A stretch of DNA of 31,650 bases from positions 1-31,650 of IMG/VR virus record IMGVR_UViG_3300042561_001521. One strand, given 5' to 3'. The notes below the pieces were generated by a model. That model did no database searches and was not told the DNA's origin. It worked only from the letters and a program-made list of their open reading frames with translations. Every line of letters begins with the position of its first letter. Within the stretch, counting starts at the first letter, position 1. Of this stretch, positions 29,424-31,650 are shown one piece after another. Position numbers and translations under genes: made by a program. This DNA is from a virus.

Positions 29424-29645
29424 GTAAACACATACACCAAGTTCGCCCATTCTACATGGGCAGACAGTCTTAATCGGGCAAGGTCGGAACCCTAGCCTTA
29501 AACAAGTTTTTGGGGTTCTGGACTTATCGCCCGATTCTTGACTGGTTTGCCTCCCTCCCCCTGTTAGCGAATGTTTAGCCCCTTACCTGAAACTCAGTGC
29601 TTAGACTTTTAGAATAAAGTTTTCCCGAAGTCTAAAAGTTTTTTC
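29424..29645 (+). ncRNA. Structured non-coding RNA candidate (about 220 nt)
   Basis: Runs from the expected start of the promoter at 29389 to the terminator ACTTTTAGA (29605-29613) / TCTAAAAGT (29631-29639) with a T-run. Inside are hairpins GCCCAT (29445-29450) / ATGGGC (29456-29461), and an 8-bp closing stem AATCGGGC (29472-29479) / GCCCGATT (29529-29536) enclosing a further arm with GAACCC paired to GGGTTC. No ORF is present. Known families were not recognised. Confidence 0.55.
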
Positions 29646-29648
29646 TCG

Positions 29649-29762
29649 AACCCCTTGACATTTAATCTACTCTCTGTTATACTGGGGTTAACCCAACAAA
29701 AACTGGTTAAGTGAGAACCAAGCTTAATCAATCAAGGTTAAACCCCCTTTAACTAGGGTAAA
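29649..29762 (+). repeat. Promoter-plus-leader repeat, copy B
   Basis: Near-identical to 15745-15861, with promoter TTGACA (29655-29660)/TATACT (29678-29683) and palindrome GGGTTAACCC (29685-29694). Both leader hairpins are kept. Here no protein gene follows; the transcript would end at 29834-29859. Confidence 0.85.
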
Positions 29763-29833
29763 ACGGGCAGTTAGCTCGTGTTAGCTTGTGGAGTGGGGTT
29801 AAGCCGTCTTACCCCCCTGTGAAACAGGAAATT

Positions 29834-29859
29834 AATGTTAATGAAAGTTAACATTTTTT
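29834..29859 (+). terminator. AT-rich intrinsic terminator
   Basis: AATGTTAA (29834-29841) / TTAACATT (29848-29855) and T to 29859. With the promoter at 29655 it defines a transcript of about 170 nt without an ORF. Confidence 0.7.
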
Positions 29860-29903
29860 ATAACGGGAGAAAATCCCCAGTCAAGTTTGGTGCAAGAGTT
29901 CTG

Positions 29904-29938
29904 AGGTCAAATTAAACTCTAGAACAAACATTTGACCT
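29904..29938. repeat. 9-bp inverted repeat overlapping a possible promoter
   Basis: AGGTCAAAT (29904-29912) and ATTTGACCT (29930-29938), separated by 17 nt. The right arm includes TTGACC, 19 nt before TATAAT (29957-29962). A tandem 10-bp repeat ATTGGTTTAA follows at 29981-30000. Confidence 0.55.
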
Positions 29939-30375
29939 GCCAAGAAATAATAAATGTATAATTTGGTACATTTTGGGTTAATTGGTTTAAATTGGTTTAA
30001 AGGACATCAACATCGCCAAACCATTCCAGCACGGGCGTTGCGGGGATTCCCATAATGGAAACCATCTACGGCAGGGTCAAACCGGAGGGACAGGGTCAGA
30101 CATAGAAAAACTGGGATAACCCCCCCAGTTGATAGGTTTTCTTAGAGCTATGCCTTTAGAAATAAGTATAAATACTCATACCCTGTTTGAACTTGGTTTA
30201 ATGGGGGAAGTGAGGGGGTAGCCCAAGAAAAAACCAAGAACCCCCCCCTACCTACCCCCCTAATTGCTGGTGAAACTTTATGTCTAGTACATTTGTATTA
30301 CACCCTATCTCGACTGGGGCAGTGCGGGGGAAAGCAAGGGTCAACCAAGAAAAAACCGACCTACCCCCTACCCAC

Positions 30376-30405
30376 TTGACAAAACCTATTAGCCCAAGAT
30401 ATAAT
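30376..30405 (+). promoter_or_regulatory. Promoter of the tRNA-like RNA
   Basis: TTGACA (30376-30381), 18 nt, TATAAT (30400-30405). The expected start is at 30411-30412, the first base of the tRNA-like acceptor stem. Confidence 0.85.
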
Positions 30406-30411
30406 AAGAAT

Positions 30412-30607
30412 GCTATTGTGGCTTGGTAGCCAGAGGTTTGAAACGGAAACCTCCAACCGAAAAGGAATACCCACATTAACTAACCTTTAGTTAGTGGTTC
30501 AACTGGAATTTGCGAATCCACCAAATCTGTAAAAGCTATGGGTGAGGGAAGGGCGTTTCGCCAGAAGATTTAGGACTATTTTGCGGGTTCAATTCCCGTC
30601 AATAGCA
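30412..30607 (+). ncRNA. tRNA-like RNA with an oversized interior (196 nt)
   Basis: The two ends form an acceptor stem GCTATTG (30412-30418) / CAATAGC (30600-30606) with A as discriminator, and the 3' part is a canonical T-arm GCGGG-TTCAATT-CCCGT (30583-30599). The 5' part resembles a tRNA-Phe (short D-arm GGCTTGGTAGCC, then A-GAGGT-TTGAAA, GAA anticodon-like), but the following arm has a longer loop (GAGGTTT/AAACCTC stem) and about 130 nt of extra sequence with hairpins (ACTAAC/GTTAGT, GTGGTTC/GAATCCAC, AAATCT/AGATTT, GGCG/CGCC) lie before the T-arm. It is neither a normal tRNA, nor a group I intron by its motifs, nor a full tmRNA. Type undecided. Confidence 0.6.
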
Positions 30608-30630
30608 CTTTAATTGGTTTTAATCCCCAC

Positions 30631-30659
30631 TTGACAACCAGAAACATAAAGTATATAAT
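30631..30659 (+). promoter_or_regulatory. Perfect consensus promoter
   Basis: TTGACA (30631-30636), 17 nt, TATAAT (30654-30659), 22 nt before the start codon of the next gene, which has SD GGAG. Confidence 0.9.
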
Positions 30660-30680
30660 GGAAAAAACGGAGAAATTTTA

Positions 30681-31220
30681 ATGACCCAAGTAAAAATCTA
30701 TCTGGCTGGACGTATCCACGGGTTAACGTACCAACAAGCCACTGGTTGGCGTAATGAACTTAAAAGCTATGTTAAGGTTTGGCCAGTAGAAGTCTTAGAC
30801 CCTATGGATAAATCCAAAACCCTCGAAGCCCTAGACCGCCCCATTAACAACTCTGAAACTGAATTAAACGGGTATAATCCTGGGCAAATCTACAACGATG
30901 ACATTTCTGCGGTAGAAAAAGCAAATATCATTTATGCCTACCTACCTTGGGGAAGCGGGCATGGTACTTCCTTTGAAATTGGTTATGCCCAGGGTTTGAA
31001 TAAAATCGTCTCTAGTATCCCCTCCTTGAGTCATTTTTTCCCCTTTAAGACTATTATCGTGGTTGGAACTCCAGATATGGTGGGACATCCTTTCTGGTCT
31101 GAAGAGGCAGGAATAAATTTCTTCACGCTAGACCAAATTCAGGAGGCTAAAGAGTTTTTAGCAAAAATAGTTTTTGGGGAGCGTGAAACCGAAAAAACTG
31201 GGTTAAACTCCAGAAGTTAG
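30681..31220 (+). CDS. Nucleoside 2-deoxyribosyltransferase-like protein
   Basis: A 179-residue protein of the NDT/DUF4406-type Rossmann fold. KIYLAGRIHGLTYQQ (5-19) is the start motif; NDDISAVEKANIIYAYLP (72-89) carries the Asp typical of substrate binding; and GSGHGTSFEIGYAQGL (91-106) contains the catalytic Glu99. These enzymes cleave or transfer the base of deoxynucleosides or related N-glycosidic compounds. In phages they may recycle nucleotides or take part in base modification. The start is supported by SD GGAG and a consensus promoter. The C-terminal 25 residues are charged and probably disordered. Confidence 0.75.
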   Translation: MTQVKIYLAGRIHGLTYQQATGWRNELKSYVKVWPVEVLDPMDKSKTLEALDRPINNSETELNGYNPGQIYNDDISAVEKANIIYAYLPWGSGHGTSFEIGYAQGLNKIVSSIPSLSHFFPFKTIIVVGTPDMVGHPFWSEEAGINFFTLDQIQEAKEFLAKIVFGERETEKTGLNSRS

Positions 31221-31253
31221 AATCGGATAGTCAAACTGATTTAAGGCAGACCA

Positions 31254-31442
31254 ATGGAACTGATTTTAGATATTGATTGCGGTGGAAAAACTTGTGCCAG
31301 TAGCAAGGGGAATTTTTGCCAATTTTTCAAGTCAGATTTAAGAAACCAATGTAGCTGTCATATATTTGATGTAGTTTACCCTGATGAATCTGGGTGGGTT
31401 CAGAGACACCCAGATTGCCTCCAGAAGACTAAGAATAAATAA
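31254..31442 (+). CDS. Small Cys-rich protein (62 aa)
   Basis: A 62-residue protein with six Cys and two His, including KTCASSKGNFCQFFKSD, RNQCSCHIFDVVYP and RHPDCLQKTKNK. The pattern suggests a zinc-binding small domain. It sits 33 nt after the deoxyribosyltransferase gene on the same transcript. I do not recognise a family. Confidence 0.5.
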   Translation: MELILDIDCGGKTCASSKGNFCQFFKSDLRNQCSCHIFDVVYPDESGWVQRHPDCLQKTKNK

Positions 31443-31454
31443 TCGATAAACCCC

Positions 31455-31483
31455 TTGACATATTCTGAACCCTATGTCACATT
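31455..31483 (+). promoter_or_regulatory. Promoter before the last gene
   Basis: ACCCC then TTGACA (31455-31460), 17 nt, CACATT (31478-31483). The -10 is weak but the position and -35 match the shared family. Confidence 0.6.
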
Positions 31484-31516
31484 AAATAAGTAAACCAAAT
31501 CACCCCTGAAAAGCAA

Positions 31517-31650
31517 ATGAAAAAGCAAAGATTGTCATTTTCCGAAGACAGCCTGTTACCTGAAAAACTCCCGCAAATTCAGGAATTACGACCTTCTAAC
31601 AATCTTTCCGCAGTTTTTGAAGAGTGCCATAATTATATTTACGCCAACGA
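31517..31650 (+). CDS. Start of a probable N6-adenine DNA methylase (partial)
   Basis: The frame from ATG 31517 runs to the window end (44 residues). MKKQRLSFSEDSLLPEKLPQ is followed by LRPSNNLSAVFEECHNYIYA. The ending NLS.VFEECHNYIYAN resembles the start of HsdM-like N-6 DNA methylases, which begin with a helical domain with HNYIY.N. The catalytic part is outside the window, so the assignment is tentative. Confidence 0.4.
   Translation, partial: MKKQRLSFSEDSLLPEKLPQIQELRPSNNLSAVFEECHNYIYAN

Larger units (their letters stand above)
29027..30680. other. Gene-poor regulatory/RNA region
   Basis: No convincing protein gene over 1.65 kb on either strand; a 16-residue frame at 30055-30105 is the best and is doubtful. 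The region holds four promoters, three terminators, G- or C-tracts and hairpins, at least two structured RNA candidates, and the second copy of the promoter-leader repeat. G-tracts at 29032-29039, 29180-29188 and elsewhere, with matching C-tracts (29215-29221, 30121-30127, 30241-30248), form several large potential hairpins. An origin of replication is possible but no clear iteron set was seen. Confidence 0.6.

Noticed and set aside
30055-30105. 16-codon ORF (METIYGRVKPEGQGQT) in the non-coding region
   Set aside because: Too short, no convincing SD, and overlaps a direct repeat (CAGGGTCA). Kept only as a remark.
30412-30607. Group I intron in a tRNA-Phe gene
   Set aside because: The interior is only about 130 nt and lacks the paired core motifs (P7 GACTA/TAGTC-type) expected of group I introns. 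No 3' half of the anticodon stem is found directly before the T-arm.

Overview
The window looks like part of the genome of a cyanobacterial virus (or an integrated relative), moderately AT-rich and gene-dense. Support for a phage comes from a large terminase subunit, a portal protein, a tail-type structural protein, a probable tail-assembly chaperone pair, a muramidase endolysin, PhoH, MazG, a KilA-N protein, a 5' nuclease, an SF3-type helicase and a tRNA. Support for a cyanobacterial host comes from the IS607-type insertion, heptanucleotide TCAGTTA repeats and FGE/SUMF1-type DGR target proteins, all common in filamentous and bloom-forming cyanobacteria. The exact host cannot be fixed from the sequence.

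Layout. 1-830 (+): end of one gene and a tail-type protein. 862-2485 (-): an HNH-type endonuclease with zinc and helix-turn-helix repeats, and a small basic protein. About 2500-4330 (+): an IS607-type element whose tnpA is broken by an amber codon. 4358-8314 (-): a small two-helix membrane protein, the portal and TerL; TerL carries an in-frame class 3 mini-intein in its Walker A motif. 8486-10142 (+): MazG, a regulator-like protein and a CAT-anticodon tRNA. 10201-14487 (-): glycosyltransferase, small protein, KilA-N protein, PhoH, a 190-aa protein and a two-gene set with a -1 slippery site. 14595-21973 (+): replication and lysis block (5' nuclease, probable ssDNA-binding-like protein, small proteins, endolysin, SF3 helicase, unknown 435-aa protein). 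21992-22532 (-): two small structural-type genes. 22663-26294 (+): a giant protein with three metallopeptidase-like modules, then a small protein. 26500-28523 (+): a tandem duplication of DGR-type FGE/C-type-lectin target genes. 28574-29026 (+): a second regulator-like protein. 29027-30680: a 1.65-kb gene-poor stretch with promoters, terminators, structured-RNA candidates and G-tract repeats. 30681-31650 (+): nucleoside 2-deoxyribosyltransferase-like protein, a Cys-rich small protein and the start of a probable DNA methylase.

Regulation is unusually legible. Seventeen sigma70-like promoters were found on the + strand, many sharing TTGACA, a conserved 17-nt spacer, TATACT and a GGGTTAACCC-like palindrome at the expected start site. 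On the - strand two terminators carry the -35 box of the next gene in their hairpin loop. Several stop codons sit inside -35 boxes. The replication block reads as individually promoted genes under one shared control, while the - strand blocks read as conventional late operons.

The most notable items are the two NNC-rich variable regions (a DGR signature with no reverse transcriptase in the window), the triple metallopeptidase-like protein with a mutated middle module, the class 3 intein, a 196-nt RNA with tRNA-like ends and an oversized interior, and the promoter/terminator composites.
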